Assembly (NCBI RefSeq): GCF_963677075.1
Contig: NZ_OY781873.1
Span: forward strand, 1,947,715-2,011,714
Direction: 5' to 3'
Length of the DNA: 64,000 nucleotides
Source of the DNA: an uncultured Sphaerochaeta sp.
GTDB taxonomy: Bacteria > Spirochaetota > Spirochaetia > Sphaerochaetales > Sphaerochaetaceae
Shown piece by piece: positions 44,041 through 52,440 of this stretch (the stretch's first letter is position 1; the number at the start of each line of letters is the position of its first letter). Both the position numbers and the translations under genes were made by a program. Below the pieces are notes generated by a model. The model did not search any database and had not been told where the DNA came from. It was given only the letters and a program-made list of their open reading frames with translations.

Positions 44041-44736
44041 ATGAATGAACTCTTCTGGATGGTAATGCTTGCTCTGAACTTTGTCATGATTCTCATCGCT
44101 TTCAGACTGTGGGGGAAATTGGGACTCTATATCTGGATACCCATCAGTGTTATCGTGGCAAACATCCAGGTGACAAAGAATGTGATGCTCTTCGGCCTGG
44201 ATGCAACGTTGGGCAATATTGTATATGCCACCGGGTTCCTGGCCACAGACATTCTCAGTGAGCTCTATGGCAAGAAGGAGTCAGCGAAGGCGGTTGCCAT
44301 CGGTTTCTTCAGCTTACTTTCTATGACAATCATCATGCAGGTTGCACTGTTGTTTGAGCCAGCTGCATCGGATATTGCACATTCATCGCTCTCCTTGGTC
44401 TTTGGCCTGATGCCTCGCATCGCCTTCGGTTCCCTGGTAGCCTATGTAATAAGCAATCTGCACGATATATGGGCCTTTGATTATTGGAAACGCAAAAGGC
44501 CGGGAAATCGTACGCTCTGGCTGAGAAACAACCTAAGCACCATCGTCAGCCAACTTATCGATACCTTGGTCTTTACTTTTATTGCATTCTGGGGTGTATA
44601 TCCAACCGAGGTCCTGACCGGTATTGTCATCAGTACCTACCTGCTGAAGTGGGTGGTGGCTGTCATGGACACCCCGTTCATGTATCTTGCCCGGTTCTGG
44701 TACGACAAGGATAAGATTCCCACCCCTAGCATTTAG
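44041..44736 (+). CDS. Queuosine precursor transporter (YhhQ/QPTR family)
   Basis: Inner-membrane protein of 231 residues with about six helices. The family text IWIPISVIVANIQVTKNVMLFGLDATLGNIVYATGFLATDILSELYGKKESAKAV (broken here by no gaps) and the C-terminal SQLIDTLVFTFIAFWG with the paired Gln/Asp are typical of PF02592. It should import queuine or preQ0/preQ1 for tRNA modification. Last gene of the HTH-ACT/NTPase operon; its 3' end overlaps the convergent phosphatase by 11 bases. Confidence 0.9.
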   Translation: MNELFWMVMLALNFVMILIAFRLWGKLGLYIWIPISVIVANIQVTKNVMLFGLDATLGNIVYATGFLATDILSELYGKKESAKAVAIGFFSLLSMTIIMQVALLFEPAASDIAHSSLSLVFGLMPRIAFGSLVAYVISNLHDIWAFDYWKRKRPGNRTLWLRNNLSTIVSQLIDTLVFTFIAFWGVYPTEVLTGIVISTYLLKWVVAVMDTPFMYLARFWYDKDKIPTPSI

Positions 44737-45535
44737 GGGGAAGTACCACCTTCAGTGCGTCGATGCATGCCCTTGTCCCTACATAGAGGGAAGGAGAGAA
44801 AGGCCTTCGGTGCAGAAGGAAGTCATCATCGTATATGAATGGTTTTCCATCCACATACTCCACCAGCATTCCAGCTGAGCGCAGAACTGCGTGGCTGGCG
44901 GTTACATCCCAAACATAACAACTCTGGTTTACGCATCCCTGGATATGCTCATAGATAACAGGGCTGAGCATATGGATGATTGAGGAACCGAAAATCCTGA
45001 TCTTCCCTTCATACCGGGAGAAATCCATCAATCGCTGCCCGCTTGATCCCATGGTGATCTGATGGGGGAAGTCCTTTTCCCCTTCTACATTCAATGGCTG
45101 CCCATTTATCAGGATCTCCTTGCCTGGGTCGAGTCGCAGGAAGAGATCATCCTCCCCGATTCCCCAGCGGGGGGCGCTGATCATGGCACCGACCGGCACC
45201 CTGTCCTTGTTGAGAATGCCCAGTGCCACAGCCCAGCAAGGGAGTCCCTGGGAGTAGACATCAGTGCCATCGATAGGGTCCAGGACAAAGGTGTAGGGAG
45301 CACTCTCGCTGAATGGGGTGAGTGTCTCCTCACTGATGATGTTGGATGAGGGGAAGAGCTCCTCGATCACGGATATGATCCGCTTCGAGATTGCCAGGTC
45401 CGTCTCTGTTATTACCGAACCATCCTTCTTGTACGACCGGCTGATATGTTGTTGCTGCTCTTTGGCATACATCCCCGCTTCCTGTACGGCAAGCGCGAGT
45501 GTATCCAATGCTTTCTTATCAAGTGTGCTTTCCAT
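44726..45535 (-). CDS. Inositol monophosphatase/CysQ-family phosphatase
   Basis: Mg-dependent, Li-sensitive type phosphatase of 269 residues. Metal-site motifs: TETDLAISKRI, ISEETL, LDPIDGTDVYSQG, and WDVTASHAVLRSAG near the C-terminus. It could act on inositol-1-phosphate, on 3'-phosphoadenosine 5'-phosphate, or on another sugar phosphate; the sequence does not separate these. ATG at 45535, 34 bases from divergent mfd. Confidence 0.88.
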   Translation of the reverse strand: MESTLDKKALDTLALAVQEAGMYAKEQQQHISRSYKKDGSVITETDLAISKRIISVIEELFPSSNIISEETLTPFSESAPYTFVLDPIDGTDVYSQGLPCWAVALGILNKDRVPVGAMISAPRWGIGEDDLFLRLDPGKEILINGQPLNVEGEKDFPHQITMGSSGQRLMDFSRYEGKIRIFGSSIIHMLSPVIYEHIQGCVNQSCYVWDVTASHAVLRSAGMLVEYVDGKPFIYDDDFLLHRRPFSPSLYVGTRACIDALKVVLPPKC

Positions 45536-45569
45536 TATCTTGCATAACCTTCTTGCTCATGATAGGGTA

Positions 45570-48500
45570 ATGGCGCTTATGCAAACACCTATTTCAACCC
45601 TTGTCCAATCGTATATCAAAAACAGCACCGCTTACAAGGCGTATGGCACGACCACCCGACACCTGCATCTGGAAGGGTTGGAAGGGTATCCCCTTGCCCA
45701 GTTCCTTCGCATGATCTCACGAAAGCATAAAGGCCGTATCTGGGTCATATGCCCAACCGAGGAGAGTGCAAAGGACCTGCTCAAGGATAGTGGTGTCTCC
45801 CATAATCAGGATGCACCCTACAGCAATGAACTCAAGACAGTCTATCTTCCCAGCAATGGGAGAAAGCTCTATACCCCGTTCAGTGGGGACAATGTTGAGT
45901 ATGAACAGCTCAATCGACTGACTTCCATCACTGAGATGCGTCATGGGATGATCGTAACCCACCTGAGGGCTTTTGTAGGCCCCTTGGTCAGTCCTGAAAC
46001 CCTTTCAGCCTCATCCCTATCGGTCAGGGTTGGAGGAGCTTTTGACAGTGCCAGCATCGCAGAGCAACTCTCACGGGCCGGTTATATCAACACCGTCTCA
46101 ACCAATGCAATCGGTGAATTCAGCCTGAGAGGGGAGGTCATGGATATTTTCCCCTATGAGAGTGACCATCCTTTCAGGATCTATGCTGATTGGGATCAGG
46201 TGGGCAAGATCAGCAGTTTTGATCCCATCACACAGGAAACACATTCCTCGATAGATCATTTCACCTTATCCTTGGTGGATGCAACCGATAAGCTTATCAC
46301 CTCCTCGATCAACGGGTACCTCGATGACGATGACCTGTTCTGCTTTATCGGGGACAAGCGTCTTGCTACCAGCTTCCATAGCTTGCAGTTAGAGGCAAAG
46401 TCACTCTACCGGCAAGCTTTCCTGGAAGACCGTGATGCGCTCAAACCGGATGAATTGTTGCTCGATTTTCCTCTCTTCCAGAGCTCCTGCCGGTATTCAA
46501 TCACCGTAATGGATCTTGCAGGACAATCCCCTGGTGCCTTCAAGTTCGATATCGAGGGCCCCCGTTCCTACTTCGGGAACTTTACCCTGCTCAAGGAAGA
46601 CCTCAAGAGTTTTGAGAAGCAGGGTTGGAAGGTGACCATCTTCGCAGAGAACCAGTTGCAGCTTCAACGACTGAGCCAGATGCTCAGCGCTTTCTCCTTC
46701 CTCTCCTACGAGAGGATGGAACTCTCAGGAGGATTCTCCCTTCCCAGTACAAAGATTATCGCCATCTGTGAGCACGAGATATTTGGACGAAGAAGGCAGG
46801 TGGTAAAGACCCTGCAACATACCCAGTCGACCCCTCTGGACTCATTTGTTGATCTGAATGAGGGAGACTATGTAGTCCACGTGAACTACGGGGTGGGTAA
46901 ATTTGTCAAGATTGACCGTGTTTCCAGTTTTGACCGTGAACGTGATTTCATCAAGATTGCATATGCCGACAGTGAGATGCTCTATGTTCCCATTGAACAG
47001 GCAAACCTGGTCCAGCGCTACATCGGAAGCGATGGGGGGACCCCCAAACTGGATAAGCTTGGTGGCATCAGTTGGGAGAACAAGAAAGCCAAGGCCCGCA
47101 AAAAAGCCGAGGACCTTGCAAAGCATCTGATAACGCTCTATGCGAAGCGACAGAACAGCCCAGGATTTGCTTTTCCCAAGGACACCGATTGGCAACTGCA
47201 GTTCGAGGCAACCTTTCCCTTCGATGAGACTGCTGACCAGCTCTCCTGTATCGAGGATATCAAGGATGATATGGAGAGGCCGATGGTCATGGACCGCCTG
47301 GTTTGTGGGGATGTTGGCTACGGGAAAACCGAGATTGCCTTCCGCGCTGCCTTCAAGGCGGTCATGGGAGGAAAGCAGGTTGCGTTTCTGGCCCCTACCA
47401 CCATCCTTGCAGAGCAACATTACCAGAACTTTGTCAGCAGGTTGGGGAGTTTCCCTGTTCGTTGTGCCCAGCTCTCCAGGATCGTACCCAAGAAAGACCA
47501 GAAAGCAACCTTGCTCAGTGTTGCTGAAGGAAAGGTTGATGTACTGTTCGGCACGCATCGTATTCTGCAGAAGGATATCATGTATCGCGATCTTGGCCTC
47601 CTGATCGTTGACGAGGAACAGCGTTTCGGTGTCAAGGACAAGGAGCGTATCAAGGTATTGAGGAACAGCATTGATTCGCTCTCCCTCAGTGCCACTCCCA
47701 TTCCGAGAACCCTCTACATGTCACTCCTGAAAATAAGGGACATGTCACTGCTGGCAACCCCTCCCATCGCCCGCCGCCCCATTGAGACACATATCGGTGA
47801 GTACGACCAGGATGTGATTGTGCGGGCTATCAGGGAGGAAGTGGATAGGGGTGGTCAGGTCTTCTTCCTGCATAATAGGATTGAAAGCCTTGATGAGGTG
47901 GTCCAGCAACTGACGACCTTGTTGCCGGATTTGATCATTGAGAGTGCTCATGGGCAGATGGACAGCCGAAAACTGGAAGATACCATGAGGCGCTTTGTCC
48001 ATGAGGGGATCCAGGTTTTGGTCTCTACCACCATCATTGAGAACGGTATCGATATTCCCAACGTAAATACCATGATCATCGACCGGGCTGATCGATATGG
48101 ACTGAGTCAGCTCTACCAGCTCAGGGGAAGGGTGGGGCGTAATGACCGTCAGGCCTATGCCTTCCTCTTCTATCCCCAGGGGAGCGCACTCAGTGAGATT
48201 GCAGTGAAACGGCTCAAGATCATCAGTGAACATACAGAACTCGGTTCTGGGTTCAAGGTAGCTATGAAGGATATGGAGATCAGGGGAACCGGGAATCTCC
48301 TTGGCCGTGAGCAGAGCGGACAGCTCTCCTCGGTTGGTCTTGATATGTATATCCGAATCCTGGATGAGGCAATCCGGGATCTAAGGAAGGAAGGGTTGAA
48401 AGAGGAGGATAAGGAAGTATTCCTCGAACTTGATTACACAGGATTTATTCCCGACACCTATATCAAGGCCCCTTCGGTGAAGTTCGATATCTATCGAAAG

Positions 48501-48851
48501 ATAGCCTCCATAAACAATGAGGAACAGTTGCACTCCTTGAGCAGCGAGCTTAGTGACCGCTTCGGGCCGCCTCCAGAGGAGGTTGCCAATCTCCTGTATA
48601 TTGCACAGATCAAGATCATCTGCCGTAAACTGTCAATCATCCATTTGACAGACCGCAGGGGGGTGGTCACCATTGAGTTTGGAAAGGTTGCAGACCTGAA
48701 TGTGAACAAGGTGATGAATCTTATTGCCTTGAGCAATAAACGTGTGTGGTTGGATATGAGAAAGATGAATATTATGTATATGAAGACTGACGCAGTCTCC
48801 CTCAAGGACAAGGCCGTGTTCCTGATGGAGAAGTTGCAGCGGTTGCTGTAG
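45570..48851 (+). CDS. mfd: Transcription-repair coupling factor
   Basis: Removes stalled RNA polymerase and recruits UvrA; 1093 residues. Order: UvrB-like N-terminal domains (FSLRGEVMDIFPYESDHPFRI near residue 190), the RNA-polymerase-interacting domain (EGDYVVHVNYGVGKFVKIDR near 430), SF2 translocase with CGDVGYGKTEIAFRAAF near 580 and VDEEQRFGVKDKE near 680, QLRGRVGR near 850, and the C-terminal TRCF domain. ATG 45570 is chosen; ATG 45579 gives better spacing from AGGG and is possible. The frame upstream to 45318 is antisense to the phosphatase gene. Confidence 0.96.
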   Translation: MALMQTPISTLVQSYIKNSTAYKAYGTTTRHLHLEGLEGYPLAQFLRMISRKHKGRIWVICPTEESAKDLLKDSGVSHNQDAPYSNELKTVYLPSNGRKLYTPFSGDNVEYEQLNRLTSITEMRHGMIVTHLRAFVGPLVSPETLSASSLSVRVGGAFDSASIAEQLSRAGYINTVSTNAIGEFSLRGEVMDIFPYESDHPFRIYADWDQVGKISSFDPITQETHSSIDHFTLSLVDATDKLITSSINGYLDDDDLFCFIGDKRLATSFHSLQLEAKSLYRQAFLEDRDALKPDELLLDFPLFQSSCRYSITVMDLAGQSPGAFKFDIEGPRSYFGNFTLLKEDLKSFEKQGWKVTIFAENQLQLQRLSQMLSAFSFLSYERMELSGGFSLPSTKIIAICEHEIFGRRRQVVKTLQHTQSTPLDSFVDLNEGDYVVHVNYGVGKFVKIDRVSSFDRERDFIKIAYADSEMLYVPIEQANLVQRYIGSDGGTPKLDKLGGISWENKKAKARKKAEDLAKHLITLYAKRQNSPGFAFPKDTDWQLQFEATFPFDETADQLSCIEDIKDDMERPMVMDRLVCGDVGYGKTEIAFRAAFKAVMGGKQVAFLAPTTILAEQHYQNFVSRLGSFPVRCAQLSRIVPKKDQKATLLSVAEGKVDVLFGTHRILQKDIMYRDLGLLIVDEEQRFGVKDKERIKVLRNSIDSLSLSATPIPRTLYMSLLKIRDMSLLATPPIARRPIETHIGEYDQDVIVRAIREEVDRGGQVFFLHNRIESLDEVVQQLTTLLPDLIIESAHGQMDSRKLEDTMRRFVHEGIQVLVSTTIIENGIDIPNVNTMIIDRADRYGLSQLYQLRGRVGRNDRQAYAFLFYPQGSALSEIAVKRLKIISEHTELGSGFKVAMKDMEIRGTGNLLGREQSGQLSSVGLDMYIRILDEAIRDLRKEGLKEEDKEVFLELDYTGFIPDTYIKAPSVKFDIYRKIASINNEEQLHSLSSELSDRFGPPPEEVANLLYIAQIKIICRKLSIIHLTDRRGVVTIEFGKVADLNVNKVMNLIALSNKRVWLDMRKMNIMYMKTDAVSLKDKAVFLMEKLQRLL

Positions 48852-48859
48852 GAGTTTGC

Positions 48860-49597
48860 ATGCAGGTTACGCAAGATACAATCTTCCAGGATATTCCTGA
48901 GTTGCAGTGGGTGGAGAGCAGAAGGGAAGGGGCCAGGCGTCCAGTGAAGAGCTACGTGCTCAGAGGGTGCTATTTGAAGACCTTCCAGGTTGAGGCAGTC
49001 AAGCGCTATTACGCAACCTATGGAATCCCGTTTCGTCAGGAATTTTTGGACTACTCCCAGGTGTATGGGAACGAAAACCCCTTGGTTATTGAGATTGGTT
49101 TTGGCATGGGGAGTGCCACCAGCCGTATTGCCAAGGAGCGAAACCAGTTCAATTACCTTGGATTGGAGGTATTCCTCTCTGGCTTCACCAAGCTCTTGGA
49201 TGTCGTTGGGCGGGAAGGGTTGGACAATGTGCGTCTGATGCGTTTCGACGCAGTGGAGGTGCTTCGCTCCATGATTCCAGATAACAGCGTTGCAGGATTC
49301 CATATTTTCTTTCCTGACCCATGGCCGAAGAAACGTCAGCAGAAACGACGGCTCATCCAACAGCCTTTTGCCTCATTGCTTGCAAGCAAACTGGTACAAG
49401 GTGGGTATATCTACTGTGTCACGGACTGGGAAGAGTATGCCCACCAGATGCTTGAAGTGTTTGACAACACACCATCCCTGGAGAATCCCCACGGGGGATT
49501 TGCTCCGCCTGTCCCTTGGCGGGATACCACACGTTTTGAAGAGAAGGGGCTTGCAAAGTCCCATCCGATCAACGAGGTTTGGGTGGAAAAACGCTGA
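48860..49597 (+). CDS. trmB: tRNA (guanine-N7)-methyltransferase
   Basis: Makes m7G46 in tRNA variable loops using SAM; 245 residues. SAM motif IEIGFGMGSATSRIA, then NYLGLEVFLSGF, and the signature FHIFFPDPWPKKRQQKRRLIQ. C-terminal PINEVWVEKR-like text is present. TAGGAG precedes the ATG, eight bases after mfd, so it is co-transcribed with mfd. Confidence 0.96.
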   Translation: MQVTQDTIFQDIPELQWVESRREGARRPVKSYVLRGCYLKTFQVEAVKRYYATYGIPFRQEFLDYSQVYGNENPLVIEIGFGMGSATSRIAKERNQFNYLGLEVFLSGFTKLLDVVGREGLDNVRLMRFDAVEVLRSMIPDNSVAGFHIFFPDPWPKKRQQKRRLIQQPFASLLASKLVQGGYIYCVTDWEEYAHQMLEVFDNTPSLENPHGGFAPPVPWRDTTRFEEKGLAKSHPINEVWVEKR

Positions 49598-49603
49598 GAT
49601 GAG

Positions 49604-49635
49604 GGAAGGGAGCCTGCCGCCGCATGCTCCCTTCC
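49604..49635. terminator. Hairpin between convergent trmB and EF-G-like gene
   Basis: Perfect 10-bp stem GGAAGGGAGC/GCTCCCTTCC with a 12-base loop; no long T tract on either side. Probably a shared terminator. Confidence 0.55.
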
Positions 49636-49694
49636 AAGGTTCCACAAATTCACTCTCAAGCAATCAGAAAAGCAATAATCTGATTGTCCACCAC

Positions 49695-51776
49695 CTACTC
49701 CTCTTCCGCTAAGGAATCTTTGTAGGCCTTGATTACCTCATCAGCCAGTTTTCCACTGAGAGGCTCGTAATGGTCGAACTCCATTTCAAAACTTCCCGTA
49801 CCACTGGTCATCGACTTCAGGTCGATTGCATAGTTGAGTAGTTCTGATTGAGGCACCTGGGCTTTCACCATCTGCAGATTTCCCATATCTTCCTGACCAA
49901 GTACCCGTCCACGTTTGCTGCTCAGGTCAGAAAGGATATCGCCCAGATAATCATTCTCTATATATACACTAAGAAGCATGATAGGTTCAAGTAGGACAGG
50001 TTTGGCCTTGTCCACGGCAATTTTCATTGCTCCCTTTGCAGCGAGTTTGAATGCCATTTCACTGGAATCTACCGGGTGCTCCTTTCCATCGACAAGGGTG
50101 ATGCCGATATCCATCATTGGATAGCCGGCAAGATAGCCTTCTTCCATCAGCTCATGCAATCCCTTCTCAATACCGGGGATATATCCCTTGCTGACTGAAC
50201 CACCCTTGATTGCATTGGTGAAGGAGTAGTAGGCACCCCTTTCCAAAGGTTCAATCTCAATCAGGACACGTGCATACTGACCATGGCCACCACTCTGCTT
50301 CTTGTGTGAGTACTCAGCGATACCGCTTTTCTTTGTTATGGTCTCTCGGTATGCCACCCTGGGAAGCTTGGTGATGATATTGACCTTCTGCTTTTCCCGT
50401 ACCTTGTCGAGGATCATGTTAAGGTGCAGTTCCCCCATACCGGCAACCACGTTTTCCTTGGTCTCCTCATTGTACTTGATCAGGAAGGTCAGATCCTCTT
50501 CGGTGACCTTGTGAAGTGATTCGTTCATCTTCACTTCGCTCTTCTTGTCCTCTGCACTGATCGCAAGGCTGTAGATAGGCTGCGGGAAGGCGAGTGGTTT
50601 GAACTGGAACTTCGTATCACTCCCTTCCACCAAGGTTGAATTGGTGGAGGCGATGTTGCTTTTTGCAATGACTCCGATATCTCCTGCGACCAACCTTTCT
50701 GTTTCGATAAGTTTTTTGCCGACAAGCCGGTAGACCTTGCCAGAGCGTTCTTTTCTGTTGAGATGCGGATTGTACAGTTCTGTATCTCCCTTGATGGTAC
50801 CCCTAAGCACTTTCAGGAAGCTCAATTTTCCGCTGAACTGGTCGATGGTTGTCTTGAAGACCACTGCTGCTGCTGGTCCTTCCTCTGTGATGGCAAATTC
50901 AGACTCACTACCATCTTCGTTGACGATCCAATCGAATTTGCCGATTGGTTTGGGGAAGTTGTTCCTGATGAAATTGAGCAAGCTGATCATTCCGCTTCCT
51001 TGCTCAGCGACACCACAGAATACTGGGATGACCCGGTTATCATCCATGCCTTCACGTAGTCCACGCCTGATATCCTCACTGGAGAGGGTTCCTTCCTCAA
51101 AATACTTTTCGATGAGATCATCAGCTCCCTCAGCGGCATTCTCCACCAGGTCGTTGTGATATTGTTCCTCGAACTCCTTCAAATCCGAAGGGATCTCAGC
51201 CTCTTTCTCTTTCCCATCATCGCCCACCATATAGGCTTTGTCTTCAATCAGATTGATGACACCCTTGAAATCCTTGCCGCTTCCGATGGGAATGACAATG
51301 GGGACAAAGTTGGCTTTGAATGTCTCTCGAAGGTTCTCGAGTACTTGTGTATAGTCTGCACGGTCTCTGTCCATCTTGTTGATGAACACCGCCCGTGGTT
51401 TATTGCGTTGATCAAGGTGACGCCAGAGCTTGATTGTCTCAATCTGTGCTCCATCACGTGCGTCAACAACCATTACTGCTGATTCGCATGATCTAAATCC
51501 GCAGATGGTCTCACCGATGAACCCTGCAGTTCCCGGGGTATCGATGATGTTCAGGGTTTTTCCTTCCCATCCCAGGGAGGCGAGGGAAGCATGAATGGAA
51601 ATCTTATGGGAAATTTCCTCATCCGTGTAATCGCTTACGGTCTTTCCACTGGAGACATTCTCTGCCCGGGAAATCACATTGGCATAAAATAACAATTGCT
51701 CCACCAACGTGGTTTTCCCGGTGTCGTTGTGGCCGATGATGGCGACATTCCTCAAATCATTGCTGACAACGCTCAT
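49695..51776 (-). CDS. EF-G-like GTPase (FusA2/EFG II-type), catalytic His replaced
   Basis: Five-domain translation-factor-like GTPase of 693 residues. P-loop GHNDTGKT (15-22), G3 DTPGT (79-83), G4 NKMDRDRAD. In EF-G the residue after DTPG is the catalytic His; here it is Thr83. Switch I is also unlike the EQERGIT form. EF-G II proteins such as mycobacterial FusA2 show similar changes and lack ribosome-stimulated GTPase. ATG 51776 follows AGGAGG; upstream in-frame codons lack a site. It sits one gene from a canonical EF-G. Confidence 0.92.
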   Translation of the reverse strand: MSVVSNDLRNVAIIGHNDTGKTTLVEQLLFYANVISRAENVSSGKTVSDYTDEEISHKISIHASLASLGWEGKTLNIIDTPGTAGFIGETICGFRSCESAVMVVDARDGAQIETIKLWRHLDQRNKPRAVFINKMDRDRADYTQVLENLRETFKANFVPIVIPIGSGKDFKGVINLIEDKAYMVGDDGKEKEAEIPSDLKEFEEQYHNDLVENAAEGADDLIEKYFEEGTLSSEDIRRGLREGMDDNRVIPVFCGVAEQGSGMISLLNFIRNNFPKPIGKFDWIVNEDGSESEFAITEEGPAAAVVFKTTIDQFSGKLSFLKVLRGTIKGDTELYNPHLNRKERSGKVYRLVGKKLIETERLVAGDIGVIAKSNIASTNSTLVEGSDTKFQFKPLAFPQPIYSLAISAEDKKSEVKMNESLHKVTEEDLTFLIKYNEETKENVVAGMGELHLNMILDKVREKQKVNIITKLPRVAYRETITKKSGIAEYSHKKQSGGHGQYARVLIEIEPLERGAYYSFTNAIKGGSVSKGYIPGIEKGLHELMEEGYLAGYPMMDIGITLVDGKEHPVDSSEMAFKLAAKGAMKIAVDKAKPVLLEPIMLLSVYIENDYLGDILSDLSSKRGRVLGQEDMGNLQMVKAQVPQSELLNYAIDLKSMTSGTGSFEMEFDHYEPLSGKLADEVIKAYKDSLAEEE

Positions 51777-51884
51777 ATTTCCTCCTTTGATCACAATATG
51801 CTGATCTAGAACGCATGCATGTATGGTACGCCCCATCAACTCATATGTCAAAAGAATTCTGTTTCAGCGCTCAATCACGGACAC

Positions 51885-51920
51885 AAAAAAGCAGACACCC
51901 TCCTTCCAGAGGATGTCCGC
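51885..51920 (-). terminator. Intrinsic terminator of the XRE regulator gene
   Basis: A 12-pair stem (arms 51891-51902 and 51909-51920, with three G-T pairs) around a 6-base loop is followed on the minus strand by six T. Confidence 0.85.
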
Positions 51921-51954
51921 CGGTACATGCGTGAGAACAATCTGTGTGTCTCGC

Positions 51955-52278
51955 CTAACGAGTCAGGCTGACATTCACATCGATGATGTGGTTGATGTCC
52001 TGTTTTAGCTTGTATGCGAATTGGTCCATGACAGTGACATCATTGGGAAGCTTGTCACCATCCTCGCAGAAAAATGTCCAACAGGGTACATCCAACGCGG
52101 CACTGATCTTCTCTATGGTGGAGAAGGAAGGTGCTTTCCTTGAAGTCTCGATCTCTGTCACAAATGAGGTGGAAACGCCGATTTTCTCAGCCAATTGAGC
52201 CTGGGTCAGGGAGAGCTTTCTTCTGCGCTCCTTTAGGTTCCTTGCGAAAATGTCCTGCAAATTGTAGGTTCTAGCCAT
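51955..52278 (-). CDS. XRE-family transcriptional regulator
   Basis: DNA-binding protein of 107 residues. The Cro/CI helix-turn-helix covers residues 12-68 (LKERRRKLSLTQAQLAEKIGVSTSFVTEIETSRKAPSFSTIEKI is the continuous block, given here only by its ends: LKERRRKL and TIEKI). The C-terminal 40 residues have no recognised sensor domain. It lies between the EF-G-like and EF-G genes, with its own promoter and terminator, so it is a single-gene unit. Target unknown; autoregulation through the inverted repeat at 52328-52361 is possible. Confidence 0.88.
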   Translation of the reverse strand: MARTYNLQDIFARNLKERRRKLSLTQAQLAEKIGVSTSFVTEIETSRKAPSFSTIEKISAALDVPCWTFFCEDGDKLPNDVTVMDQFAYKLKQDINHIIDVNVSLTR

Positions 52279-52327
52279 GTTGTACTCCTCTTATGAAATT
52301 GCAATGCAAAAAAAACAACCGAAAAGC

Positions 52328-52361
52328 GTGTAAATTACCTCCTACGGTGTAGTATTTACAC
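52328..52361. repeat. Inverted repeat in the XRE leader
   Basis: GTGTAAAT (52328-52335) and ATTTACAC (52354-52361), 18 bases apart, lie just after the predicted start of the XRE transcript. A second, exclusive hairpin (GGTGTA/TACACC) shares the right arm. Confidence 0.6.
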
Positions 52362-52373
52362 CGCTTTCAATAC

Positions 52374-52403
52374 ATTCTAGGCATATTTGTCACAACTTCG
52401 CAA
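52374..52403 (-). promoter_or_regulatory. Promoter of the XRE regulator
   Basis: Minus strand: TTGCGA (52398-52403), 18 bases, TAGAAT (52374-52379), between the fusA stop and the XRE gene. Confidence 0.55.
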
Positions 52404-52440
52404 GATTGGTACCATGCCGTTTCGACGTTTTTCCATACCA

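Noticed and set aside
45318..45569. Upstream extension of Mfd
   Set aside because: It is antisense to the IMPase-family gene and has no Mfd similarity.
52300..52345. Short leader peptide with ATT start before the XRE gene
   Set aside because: ATT is a rare start and AGGAGG lies only two bases away, too close for use.
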